In this document: piece after piece, positions 10,861 through 21,390 of the stretch
Numbering within the stretch: the first letter of the stretch is position 1
Layout: each line of letters starts with the position of its first letter
Source of the DNA: Prinia subflava
Taxonomy: Eukaryota; Chordata; Aves; Passeriformes; Cisticolidae
DNA length: 64,000 nucleotides
Direction: 5' to 3'
Assembly (NCBI RefSeq): GCF_021018805.1
Contig: NW_026960609.1
Coordinates: 1,674,001 to 1,738,000, forward strand
The notes under the pieces: generated by a model
Databases searched by the model: none
The model's input: only the letters and a program-made list of their open reading frames with translations
Told to the model about the DNA's origin: nothing
Position numbers and translations under genes: made by a program

Positions 10861-11281
10861 AAGAGCCTTTGCACGCTCGATGGGGCCCTCCCCCAAGGAG
10901 GCGCCTCAGTCACTCTTCTATGCCATTCGCTTCCCGCCCATTCTCGGCCGGCACCCTCTCGGGAGACCGGAAACGCGATACTAGGGGGTCCACTTTCGCT
11001 CTGGGGGTCCGAGCTGCCGGCCCCCATCTCACTCAAGCACTCATTCACTCGCCTCCCATTTCCGCCACGGATTTATCTCACCCATCTGGCGTTCTTCTGC
11101 TTTGCTTGGTCTCACGATGATCCCAGGGCCGATCCAGCGCTGATCCCAGGGCCAATCCTGCGTTCTTCTGTGCTGCTTGGTCCCACGCTGATGCCAAGGT
11201 CTGGGGGTAGCCAGCGATTCCCAAGGATCCCTCGAAGCAGATGATCGTCTTCTTCGGGGGTGGTCCTTTGTGGGCGTGGCT

Positions 11282-11299
11282 ATCCCGGACGAGTCCCCA
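11282..11299 (-). other. primer binding site, tRNA-Pro type
   Basis: On the minus strand TGGGGACTCGTCCGGGAT follows the 5' LTR after a 2 nt spacer. It differs at one position (A for G) from the known tRNA-Pro primer site of gammaretroviruses. Confidence 0.8.
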
Positions 11300-11301
11300 A
11301 T

Positions 11302-12070
11302 TGAAAAGAACAGGGCATATGCCTTTATTAATATTCAGCTCTTTATTAAAGTGATCAGCTCATTATTAAAATCATCAGCAGGATTGCAAAGTCCGATCGG
11401 AGTTTTCCACACTACTGCAGCCATCTGAAGGAGCAGGTGCTGTCCCAGTGGATGCTGAGTCCTTGTTCCCGTAGAAACAGCTGGCAGTTCTCTCTGGTCA
11501 ACCATCAGAAGGCAGAGCACTGGCAGTCAGCTCTTTGCCCTCAGGGAAAAGTTTCAAGAGTTTCCCATTCTCTGCATCAGTCAGCTCAGCTGGCCAGTTC
11601 CCATTCCATTCAGGCTCCTCACAGGTCATGGCCAATCTTCAAACCAGGCCAGGAGGTGCACCCACTCCCCGCTCAGCCAGGGCACTATCCAATTCTCTTC
11701 TGACGAATCCAGCTTCCTGTCCTGGGGTGCAGTTTCCCCAAAAAAACCTCCCAGGATCCACGGGGGCGGCCCTGCCCTATCTGCATATCCAAATGCATAT
11801 GCATTTGTCCTGGTCATAGCCGAAGTTACTCTTGCTAAATGAGGTAGTTACAAAGGACAATAGGGCTATCTAGGTGTGGGCAGCTTCTTTTCACATTTCA
11901 ATTAGGTAGGGAAAAGTTGCCAGGCAACTTTCCTTCAGGGCAGCTCTCCCTACTCAGATTATCTGGGGTGTGGGGGGGTGTTACTCTAGCCAGGAGAGGG
12001 TCAGTTGTGGGATGGTTGTTTTGTTGTTGGGTTTTTTTTTTTTTTTTTTTCTTTTCTTTCGTTCCTAACA
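11302..12070 (-). mobile_element. 5' LTR of gamma-type provirus
   Basis: The partner of 5167-5935, 769 bp, followed by target copy GATG at 12071-12074. CC dinucleotides are common here, unlike the interior, so the LTR was not edited or was edited only lightly. Confidence 0.9.
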
Positions 12071-12281
12071 GATGGACAGGGGTTTTTCCATAAGATAGGG
12101 CAGGGTCAGGGGAAAGATGGACAGCTGACCAAAGCTTCTAGGGACAGGGCAGGGGTAGGAGAGGTAGACAAAGAGACAAAAAGGGGGACATGCCTGGACA
12201 GCACCCGATGCATCGAGCGGGGGCAAACAGGGAAAAAACATTGAGATACAGAACTCAAAACAGCTTGTAAAAACCATGGAA

Positions 12282-12949
12282 TGTTAATTCGTGTTCTTAT
12301 GGGTTATGGTATGTTAAAAATCATAAGTAACCACTGTAAATATGTTATATGAAAATGTAACCTTAGTTCCAGCCCGCCTTGGAATTCACTAATCCTGAGG
12401 CAGGCACCACCCTAGAATTACCATTTAGGAAAAGACAAAGGGGAAATCCTGGCTCCTTCGTTGGCATCAGAAAGGAGGACACATTAAGATAAGCAATCAG
12501 TCCTTCCTCCCGTGGACAGCAGAGCTATCAGAGCACCATCATTGCCGGGATCTCTGGAAAAGAACACCTTTCCATTCACAAACCTTGGTTTTCATTCACC
12601 CACGGGAAGCCCGAAATTGGCACCTCTCCCTACCGGAGGAAAATCTTTTCAACCGACCAACAATGACTATGAATTCAAATAACCGGTCCTGGGAACAAAG
12701 AGACTGTGGGGAAATCTTGTGCCAAGGGCAAAATAAAGTGTATAAAACCTGAGCCCCAAACGAGGCAAATTTGTGAACTTTGGGGGGGCAGCAGTGTGCC
12801 AGATACTGTGTCCCAGTTCACCCATTGACGATCTTGGGTATATCGTTAACATAACTCCACTGGGGGTTTTTACCAAAATTCTGTAATTTGATCTTTTCAA
12901 TAAACCAAATTATATTGTCGATTGGACTTTTGGATTGGCATTTATAACA
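12282..12949 (+). mobile_element. LTR-like sequence
   Basis: Has GTATAAAACC near 12730, CAATAAACC near 12898 and a possible TG...CA span (TGTTAATTCG to TTTATAACA), so it reads as a plus-strand LTR. A purine-rich AAAAAGGGGGACA near 12179 could be a PPT with the LTR starting at about 12192. No convincing target duplication was found, so the left edge is uncertain. Confidence 0.45.
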
Positions 12950-15888
12950 ACCTTAACAAAAACCCACCACCACAGTGAGGGATTCTTCTCTGCCTATATT
13001 TTATTTCAAAGGTTTCATTTGAGAATAGAGAATTGTAATTTATTTATAGAGAAGAAAGAAATCAACATGCAAACCTCATATTTCAAATTCTCACAGATTT
13101 TTCTGCTGAAAGTCAGCTGTTCAGACAGTTGAAAATACTTGTCTTTAGTATTTGTTGGGAAGGAACTAAACATGTGACAGAGAGATGCACATCCAGGAGT
13201 TTTTCTTGAACAACCATTTCCTTTTCCCCTGCATTTCAACCCGTTTCTACCGGTTGTCTTAAAAGCCCCGTGACTGGATTTTTGAGTGAGATCATGAGCC
13301 TCTTTCCTTTGAGCAGAGCTACAGGCCTTTTGAGGGAAGATGCTTTCTGTACTTTCCCTTTGCATGGATTTCCCCATCTGTAAGGAACAGATGACAACTC
13401 TGACCTCATAAGTGCTGCAGGCTGGCAGGCATGAGCCAAATCATCTGGTAAGAAGAAATAGTAAGGTTTACTTTATGTAGGAATGTGAAGTGCTCTGGTT
13501 GGAGACTCAAATGAAGAACCTTATGGGCTCAGGTAAAGAGTGAGAAAGAGCTGTTAAAGGGGAGGAGAAAAAAGAAAGATCAGTTCCTTCCATCTTCCCA
13601 ACTTCCAATCCATGGCAACCTGCTGCTGAGGACAGCTGAGGGAGATCCCCTTAATCAACACGTCTCTCAGCTGCCCTGGCCACTCACCCTCCTTGCCTAC
13701 TCTTTGGGCTTCCCTGGTTATAGCTGGGTCTGTATTTATACCACACTCCCCAGATGCTGCAGTGGTGGCTGTGGTATAAATACTGCCAGACAGCTATCTG
13801 TCACTCCTGTTGCTGGCAGGCCCCAGGATGGCACAAATACAAGTCAGCAATGGGTTTCTGTGGTGGGAGAATTTTGACCTGCTTTCTGACACCATGAATT
13901 CTCCCACTGCTGAACTCCCACCTTGGGACTCAGTGCCTGCATGTACACTGAGGGAAGCTGGGAAAGCTTGGGACAAACCTCTTTTGTTGATGACAGCATT
14001 GTTTTGAGCTGTGCCATGATAGACAGGAGCTCTAAGGCTTTCTGCTCCTATAGCAGTGAAGGAGAGTACAAATCTTCATGGGCCTGCTAAGATATTATTA
14101 ATTTTGGGCAGAACTGGCTCCTCTCCAAGTGGTACAGAGCACAGGTTTGAGGCAGTCATGCTTCACCCACCTCTGCTTTTGCAAACAGACATCTGAGCAG
14201 GGAAACCAGTCACAGGCATCCCGGGAGAGTGGTCACAGGCTTCTGGAGGTGTGATGGTGGTAGTGGTGGTGATGGTAAAGACCTCTCTGAGCTCCTCTTT
14301 GGGGAGAATTAATCAGAAAGGTAAATGCTATATGCACAAATGAAAGCACTTGTTATTTTGTGAGCAATTCTGAATATATTTAATATAGTCATATGAAATA
14401 AAGTGTAAAGGGAGTGGACAGAGAGTAGAGAGAGCAATGACAGTGTGTAATTTCTGAGGGGTATGAGCATCCTGAAACTCTTCGAGGCAATACCTAATAG
14501 TTCATCAATTCCTAATTGCTCTGAACCCCTCCCCTTCCATGTGGGATATAGTTGCAGCAGTCCAGATGAGCCATAAAGGTGGCCTGTCACCTAAATTTAA
14601 AGACCAGATTTAAATTTCTGCAGCTGGGGTTAGCACATGAAGTCTGAAGCCAGAGGAGTGGAAAAATGGATTTGTCTTTCTTGGCAGGACTTTGTCTGAC
14701 AGCTACAGAGTTGCCCAGTTTTTCTCATCACCTAGTCAGGATTGTTTGTTTGTTTTATGTTTTAATGAGGAGACAAACACAGACAGGATTTCAGATAGAT
14801 GTGCTCTTTGTATAGCCATCATATCACAGCATCCTTACCTCATCTCAGCAGGAACAGAAAATAAAGGACAGTGCAGACCAAACAAATGTAATGTGGCTGA
14901 TGCTGCTCTTGACTTTGCACCTAGGCTCTTGCTATCTGTGCTAAACTGGCACACATTTGCACTAAAGCAGCAGTGAAGGAGAAAAAATTGTTACCAAAAG
15001 AAAAATGCAGGCAATGTCATACCTTTTATAAAACTAAGCATCAGAACAGTATTTTGTTCCTAGTTACTTTAGAGTAGATAAGATATATCTAATTCTGAAC
15101 TGTTAGGTAGGAAAACTATGTGTATTTGATGTATGCTTTGAGATACTTCTGGGGAAAAAAAATCCTTAAGAGATACCACATGGAGAAAGAGCCTTTAAAT
15201 CACTGAAGCTTTCTGTGTTGAGGGGTGGAAATTATGCTCTGGACAGGTGTTTCCATAATACCAGCAGAGGAGAGATGGATGCAAGTAGCCCCAGAAGCAG
15301 CATAATAACACAGTTGGGGGGCTTGGATACTGAAAGCAGTTTGTGAACTCTTCGGGAACATGAGAGCAAAGGAAAGCTCAGATGGTTTCTTGCAGCACAG
15401 GACATGCACTATCAAACTTGCAGGCAAGTGGTCAGGGAGCTAGATAAGCTATCAAAAGAGTAATGACAGGGTAGATAGGAACTAGAAGTAATGAAGAAGG
15501 AAAGATGGAAGAAAGAAACAACCTGGAGTGGAGAGGTGAGAGGCAGATAAAAGAGAAAGCCCAGAGCCTCATTGTTGGTTGTAGTGGTAGTCCTAGCAAT
15601 TACTTTTGCAGATTATGTTTAAATAGCTTTCAGTACCTGTGGGTCGTGGTGTAAACAGCTGCTCCTCCTCAAAGCTAATGTCATTGAGGAGAAATAAAAA
15701 ATTTGTAAATACATGTCAGTCTCTGGGATCCTAATGCAACCTATAGGTTAAGAATATCTGATGGATTTGCTCCTGGGTTGAAGTAGGGAATAGTATTACT
15801 GTTTCAAGAATGGTGGTATGGAATATATATTTTCATTAGAATGAGAATTAAAATCTTAATCTTTGGCTTACTTAAAATGATATAGTTC
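12950..15888. other. intergenic, nothing recognised
   Basis: Unique-looking sequence with only short frames lacking motifs. A GGTGGT-type simple stretch lies at about 14248-14275. No gene or element boundary is supported. Confidence 0.5.
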
Positions 15889-15893
15889 TTTAA

Positions 15894-16216
15894 ATGTTGC
15901 CTTTCGATAGAAAAGCAGGCAACCTGGTTTCAGAAAGCCAGCACGGCAGCTCGACCTTTCCCGAGCCACTTGGGCCACAGACACGCAGACACCAATGTGG
16001 TGGATGGCAAATGGCGGTTTATTGGGTCAGCACATGGGGTTAAATAGCCTAAGGAGTCTTTACTACGTCAGAGGGGGGGCAGAGGGTTCAAAGGTTAGTG
16101 GTTGGTGGGAAGCCAATGGGGTTAGGAGGGGTCACCACTGGAGAGACGGGGGGAGGGTCCTTATCTTTCCGTGACATCGCGAGATCTTCCGGTCGCCTGT
16201 CCTTATCTATCACACA
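15894..16216 (-). mobile_element. 3' LTR of beta-type provirus
   Basis: About 323 bp, matching 28022-28340. On the minus strand it begins TGTGTGATAGATAAGG and ends CGAAAGGCAACAT (or ...CA one base earlier). A compact LTR of this size fits an ERVK-class element. The plus-strand TTTATTGGG near 16017 is AATAAA on the coding strand. Confidence 0.9.
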
Positions 16217-16244
16217 CATCTCCCCCCCCCCCCCCCCCCCCAAT
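16217..16244 (-). other. polypurine tract with long G run
   Basis: The plus strand shows CATCT, then about 20 C, then AATAAATG. On the minus strand this is a run of about 20 G followed by AGATG just before the 3' LTR. The position is that of the PPT. The run length may vary by slippage. Confidence 0.7.
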
Positions 16245-16390
16245 AAATGAGGTAGTTAAAACATAGGCATTGAAAAAGGGGTACAAGGTAGTAACTTAAC
16301 AAGGAGAAAAAAAGGGGGTTTGGAGAACCTGAGTAAGTTCTGCGAGGCAGATCAGGCAGACCTCGTGACTGGCAGTGTTCACAGTTTGAC

Positions 16391-16921
16391 TCACAGCATT
16401 TGTTGTTGTCCTACAAACAGAATGTTGGCCCATTCTAAGCGTGTTTGAACAAATGTGACCAGCTTGTTTAGCAGGCACTGTCCAAAGGCGAGAGCTAAAA
16501 GCAGCATTGCCAGTGGACCTATCAGGGTGGAAATTAGGGTGGTGAGCCATGGCAATTGGTTGAACCAGGACTCGAACCAGCCCTGTTGGGCTTCCCTGTC
16601 TCTCTTTCTCTGGGCCAGTCTGTCTCGGAGTTCCATCATGGAGTCTCTAACGACTCCTGTATGATCGGCATACAAACAACATTCTTCTTTCAAGGCGGCA
16701 CACAAGCCTCCTTGTTGCATGAACAGGAGGTCCAATCCCCACCTGTTCTGCAGGACGACTTCTGAAAGCAAGGAAACTGATTTCTCTAGGAAGGAGATGG
16801 ATTTCTCGATCCTCTGCAAGTCCTTGTCGATGGTCATTTGTAATTGAGAAAGTCCTTGGTGTCGGGTCACGAGGGCTGAGACACCTGTGGCTGTGCCGGC
16901 TGCTCCCAGTCCGAGCAGCAT
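16391..16921 (-). pseudogene. env transmembrane subunit (TM)
   Basis: A 176-residue open frame. It starts within a glycine/alanine-rich fusion peptide, then a heptad-rich segment, then the conserved region [11 protein letters not shown] (about residues 58-68) followed by [12 protein letters not shown], the CX6CC motif of gamma-type TM. A hydrophobic anchor ([22 protein letters not shown]) lies near residues 124-145, then a short tail. TM would drive membrane fusion. This part is intact but joins SU only across a frameshift near 16925, so the full precursor cannot be made. There is no start codon of its own in a likely context. Confidence 0.85.
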
Positions 16922-18328
16922 CGCAATGGTTACCCGTTATTATTTCTCGTTTGTGGAGCCGTCCAGGTTCCTCGAAAAGTTGACACACCTCCTCGTCTGA
17001 GCGGTACAAGACCCTAGGAACGATCAGAACTTGAACACAGAAATCATCAGTCTCACTGATTTTGGCAAGGGACAAACAAGGACTCACCCCAGACCGCTGG
17101 CAAACCCACATTCCGGATGCAGATGGGATCACCCACTTATTGATCTTCTTGTCAGGTTTGACAACTTCGGTGTAAACATTTCCTTTCTGCTTGGCTAAAG
17201 TTGTGTTGCCAAAGTATTTTCCCTGACCCGTGACTTGACTCAGGGTGATTCCTCTGTGGGGAGTGTCTCACCTGCACTGGTGGGGGACATCAGCTGTGGA
17301 ATAACTGAATGGGATGTTTAGAGCAACTCCTTCATAGAAAGGAGGTTTAACATCATAACAGAGCCAGCATGAATCGGTTAGGTTCGGGTTGGATTCATTC
17401 AGAGATGAAAAGGTAGCTTCTAACATGCAGAAAATGGGGTTCAGGTCAGACACAGCTAAGTGGCCTATCTGAAAGACATCTGCATAGCCGGTCGGGGTAT
17501 TGGTGACCTTTGTGGGCAAAGATTTGGGGCAGGTTGTGTTTTTCCTTTTTAGTGAGTCTCTAATAACTTCATTGGGTCCAACCGCTTGGGGCACTGGCGG
17601 CTGGAGCCTGATACACTCACCCACTCTTTTGGTGACTGGAGGACTACTGTCCACGTCCTGCCTGTGGCCCAGCTAGGGTGATCTGGCTGTAAAACGGTCA
17701 TGTTATAATCGGTGCATGTCCGGCGAGCAGGGTCCTGATAATAGTTTTGATAGAACCCTGTCCTGAAGAAGGGTTTGTTACAGCCGGTGGGTGCCCAGGT
17801 GAACTGTAAGAATTTATCGGGTTCCTGTGGGTCCCACCCATATCCTGATGGTCTGGCATCTGTAACAATGGTTTCACAGCCCCAGTAGCCACAGTACCCC
17901 CACCCCGGGTAGTTGCAGTACCTTTTCCCTGGGTTGGAGGCTGGGCACCAGTAGGCCATGTACATGTGCATGAGGTATGGGGCGTGGCGATCTATTTTTG
18001 GTCGCCCCAGGAACAGGTCAGTGATGTGAAACACAAAGGATGGGGAGCCCGGTGTGGTAATTTCTTTGAGCACCTTGTCACTTGAAAGGTGTTTCATGAC
18101 CCACCTGAATGGTTGGTGGGGGTAATAGTCTGGGCTGGCTTGCATTCTGGCAACAAGCCCTAATAGCAAAATCATGCAAAAGCACCGTTGTTGTCTGGGT
18201 CTCACCGGTGCGTGACTCTTGGGTGCTCTCGGTTCGTCCCTTTCCTCTGGAACTGGAGTGTACACCTTATGGGGGCGTCTCACAGGCATGTCCTGTAAAC
18301 AGAAACTCACAATTTTCATTAGTCTCAT
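16922..18328 (-). pseudogene. env surface subunit (SU), broken
   Basis: The frame opens at 18328 with ATGs at 18328, 18319 and 18289, overlapping the end of pol. A hydrophobic signal segment (CFCMILLLGLVARMQA) is near residues 50-65. The receptor-binding half is rich in W, Y and C. The frame ends at 17549; the next frame (17654-17268) carries CWLCYDV, the CXXC motif that links SU to TM in gamma-type Env. A TGA at 17268-17270 interrupts that frame, which then continues and includes a furin-like HKRE site near 16945-16960. So there is one frameshift at about 17550-17650, one stop, and one frameshift at the SU/TM border. Confidence 0.8.
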
Positions 18329-19226
18329 TCTGAAGATCAGGCTTGATCGACTTAAGTGGACACCACCTGATTCTTCCCTCCCTTTTGACAGCTGCGTACC
18401 CTCTCCCCGTGAGTACCAACCTCCAGCCCCGTTCCCATTCCCCCAGCTCGTTTTTGATTACAACCTGTGGGCCCTCCTCTAATGCTCGGGTGGCCCAGTG
18501 CTTTTGAGCAGGGCTGTTTGTTTCATCCCCCCTGGGGAATTGGTTCAGTGCTAGCAGGGCAGTTGCGAGCAGCCATGACTTGTCTCCTGGGGGAATGGCA
18601 TTGGCAAAACCCTCTGACTTCACCAGCACCTCTATTCTGGTTTTGAGGGTTTGGTTGGCTCGCTCCACTATGGCTTGACCTGTAGAGTTGTATGGAATGC
18701 CCTGCACTAAAGTGATGCCCCACTTTGAGGCGAATTCTTGCACAGGTTTGGAGGTAAAATTTGAGCCATTGTCAGTTTTAATTTGCTTGGGGATACCAAG
18801 CCATGCCATGGCGGTCAGCCAGTGCTGAATCGTGGCCTTAGAGTTAGTTTTGGAGTGCTGTGTGGCCACAATCACTCCGCTGTAGGTGTCCACTGTCACT
18901 GCCAACCATGCTCGAGGCTTCAGCAGTTGACATAAGGTGAAGTCCGACTGCCAGATTTCTGAGGCCTTGAGACCTTTTGGGTTGACCCCACTGGTCCACA
19001 GGGGTGACTTCTGGCAATGAGGGCAGGTGGCCGCTACATGTTTCGCATCCGCTGTTGAGATCCTGCACCTCTTTGCCAGAGCTTTGGCTCCAATGTGGAG
19101 CAACTCATGCAGTTGGTGAGCTTCCTGCAATGTCCACACTCCCTTTGCTGCGGCGTCCGCTTTGTCATTGCCGGTTTGGAGAAAGCCCTTGACTGGGTTG
19201 TGGCTGTTGACATGAATGACAGACAC
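18267..19226 (-). pseudogene. RNase H C-terminus and integrase
   Basis: A 319-codon open stretch. It starts with the end of RNase H (IHVNSHN, then GNDKADAAA), then the HHCC zinc domain (H...H around residues 40-46, CPHC near 69-72), and the integrase core with all three acidic residues of D,D-35-E: D in TVDTYSG, D in KTDNGSNF and E in AIVERANQTLK. A C-terminal RW-rich segment follows. The piece is complete, but a TGA at 19236-19238 cuts it from the rest of RNase H in the same frame (CGA-to-TGA would explain it), so no Pol polyprotein can be made. Confidence 0.9.
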
Positions 19227-19235
19227 GGTGCCTTG

Positions 19236-19649
19236 TCACGAGGAGAGTGCTTCTTCCAGTACTGAGACTGCTGCAGATGTTGACACGCCTGGTCCTGACA
19301 TGGCCAGGCACAGCCTTACCACGAATATAGAATCCGTCACGATGTTAAGGTGTTCATCTTGGAAGAGTCCGCACGCCAAGACCACAGCTGTTGCTTCCAG
19401 TTGTTGCACTGACAGTGTGGGGTCACATGCTTTGACACAATGCCATTGTTCTCCGGTCTGCCACACTGCCGCTGCAGTGGAAGTCGCAGAGGAGGCGTCT
19501 ATGAAGACCGTCGGTCCTGGCAGTGGTCGGTCCATGACCTTTGGTGGCAGGTCTATGTCAACAATGGTCAGTAGCTGAGTCCAAGGTGGTCTGGTGGCGT
19601 AGCAGATTTCTCCTCCGAAGCCAGTGAGGGCAAGGGCCAGGTGCTCCAA
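19236..19649 (-). pseudogene. RNase H domain
   Basis: Contains the RNase H active-site elements in order: D in VFIDASSATS, E in QQLEATAVV and D in NIVTDSIF. It would degrade the RNA strand of the RNA/DNA hybrid. It is in frame with the integrase segment downstream apart from the TGA at 19236-19238, but out of frame with the RT thumb upstream, so a frameshift lies between about 19650 and 19800. Confidence 0.85.
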
Positions 19650-19800
19650 CGCTGCGGTTGACTCCGTGGTCAGCTGCTTGCAAAAGGGGAGGTGGATTCT
19701 TGTCAGTTCAGTTCCCAGATGTTTTCAGGGCGAGTTTCCTGCCTTTCATGATGATGTTGGCGACACATTCGACTCTCGGGGAAAATGCACGAGCTGGTCT

Positions 19801-20190
19801 TCAGAGGACCACCCATTGGATTGGCCGGGCCTTCTCAGAGGGTCCTTGGGCCAGCGCTCCCACTCCTCCCTTCTGTGTGAAATGGACGTACAGATCAAGG
19901 GGTGCACCTGGGTTCCACCTGGCAAGTGTGCCAGTGGACATCTGATGTTCGATGAAGTTGAGGGAGCTCGCTGCTTGTGGCGTCAGCTCCTTGGGTTCCC
20001 AGGGGTGCTTTCCTTTCAGGAGGTCATACAAGGGATCCATGACCTCGGGAGGGATTAGGATGATGTTGCGGAGCCACTGCAGAGATCCCACAAGTCGCTG
20101 CATATCATGGAGTGTCTTGATGTCTCGGCAGACCTTCACCTTGGGAGGGGTCACGTAGGAGTTTGTGATCCCCACTCCCAGGAAGGTCAC
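19801..20190 (-). pseudogene. RT thumb/connection, downstream of nested insertion
   Basis: Begins TFLGVGITNSY, the segment after the RT palm, then SLQWLRNIILIPPEVM and LYDLLKGKHPW, typical of thumb and connection. It is in the same reading frame as the YMDD segment across the 4033 bp of inserted element plus duplication, so the insertion split a frame that was continuous at that point. The frame ends in a stop at 19801. Confidence 0.8.
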
Positions 20191-20191
20191 G

Positions 20192-20520
20192 TATCACCGT
20201 GGAGGCCCAACCAGGAACACAGACTGGGGACACAGATCTGGGTGCAACAGAGCAGCAGGGCAGAAGACCTGCCCTTAGTTTATTTTTCCATTATATACCT
20301 GTGGCAAGGTGACCATGGATTGGCGAAGGGTATCGCCACCTCTCCTGTCACATTGGTCCAGGAGGCTGTCATTCAACCTCCCCTTCTCTTGGAGAAAGTA
20401 TTCATAACATTGCCAATATTTACAAAACATGGTCCTGTGTTTACAATTCACCAGCGTGAGAAACTGCACGTTTCTCCTTTAATATGAACGCTCAGCAAAC
20501 CAGGAAAATTCATGGCAACA
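20192..20520 (-). mobile_element. 3' LTR of nested element
   Basis: On the minus strand TGTTGCCATGAATTTTCC...CCACGGTGATA; termini TG...TA rather than TG...CA. TTTATTTTTCC near 20280 gives AAATAAA on the coding strand, with TATAATGG just upstream near 20292. Confidence 0.9.
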
Positions 20521-20535
20521 TCTCACCCTTTTAAG
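20521..20535 (-). other. polypurine tract of nested element
   Basis: On the minus strand TTAAAAGGGTGAGA directly precedes the TGTTGCC start of the 3' LTR. Confidence 0.75.
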
Positions 20536-20839
20536 TATATTAAAAAGAAAACAAAAAAAGAAAAATGAACAATTCTATGACAGGAAAAAAGAAAGAAAAA
20601 AAAACCTGTATAAAGTTCACCGACCTTCATTTAGGTGACGGTGTGAGGGCTACATGTTGGTCTGATTCTGCCTTTGCTACCCAGGGTTTCACCCTGAACC
20701 CCTTGCAATAACCTGCTCAAAATATCTCGAGCATAGTCTAACATAATTCAACCAACACCCTCATATTTTTAAATTTTTATAAGATACAAGGGAATATACG
20801 GTGCAAAAGGCAGGAGCATTCCAAGAAAAATTTTACCAC

Positions 20840-21097
20840 TCAATTGAAAATTCTGAACCTCAAAATTCTGTCCCAAAACCACAACCCCCAAACAACGTGC
20901 ACTTTCCCCACAGAGGTCACAATGGCTACCATACATAAAACTGAGCCATAGCAAACAATTCCTCTGAGTCCATGATTAACAGTCCGCTGGCTCTCAGCAT
21001 CACACTGCTTCAGTCTGTCGTTGTCCAGCAGCTCCACAGGATCCAAAGTCTCTATGGAGGCCATATAGGAAAAGAGAGGATGCCAGTCCATGTCCAT
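20840..21097 (-). CDS. small ORF between gag and 3' LTR, unknown
   Basis: An 85-codon frame with an ATG at 21097 and a second at 21091. Residues from about 45 to 75 are hydrophobic (GIVCYGSVLCMVAIVTSVG), so a single membrane segment is possible; the N-terminal half is acidic. I do not recognise a family. It occupies the place where env or an accessory gene would lie. It may be chance: the region (20536-21390) also has other short frames. Confidence 0.25.
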   Translation of the reverse strand: MDMDWHPLFSYMASIETLDPVELLDNDRLKQCDAESQRTVNHGLRGIVCYGSVLCMVAIVTSVGKVHVVWGLWFWDRILRFRIFN

Positions 21098-21390
21098 GTC
21101 AATCAGATCTCGAAGAGGCTTCTCTGATGGGTGGCACTAGGGTGGCACAGGGTGCACAAGGTTTCAGGATCAAACAGGATCAGTCCAATGCACCTGAGGC
21201 AGCTCAGCAGACTTTCAGCGGCCACCTCCATGGCAAAGATCCCAGAACCTGAGGATAGAGAACTTAAAAAACACAAATTGAGCAATTGACTTTTTCTCAA
21301 AGAATGCATGCAACATAGGATGTGGACGTAGAAACCCACTGCAAGGTCCAAGGAAAACTGACCATAGCTATGTGGCAACATCAACACTTC

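Larger units (their letters stand above)
5167..12070 (-). mobile_element. hypermutated gamma-type provirus, internally deleted
   Basis: Two 769 bp LTRs (5167-5935 and 11302-12070) are flanked by a 4 bp duplication GATG (5163-5166 and 12071-12074). PBS and PPT place the 5' end on the right. From 5' to 3' on the minus strand the interior holds a GC-rich leader with two tandem-repeat blocks, a gag capsid fragment, an RT connection fragment, a CR1 segment in the same orientation, and an integrase C-terminus. Most of pol and all recognisable env are absent, so the element could only have moved with helper proteins. The LTRs differ at about six positions, implying a recent insertion, yet the PPT-side interior is full of changes and stops. 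The bias is C-to-T on the plus strand, described under findings. The class assignment rests on TSD length, PBS and the pol motifs. Confidence 0.85.

Noticed and set aside
10493..11120. 163- and 205-codon plus-strand frames with periodic residues
   Set aside because: They come from the tandem repeat and GC-rich leader, opposite to the provirus orientation, with no known motif.
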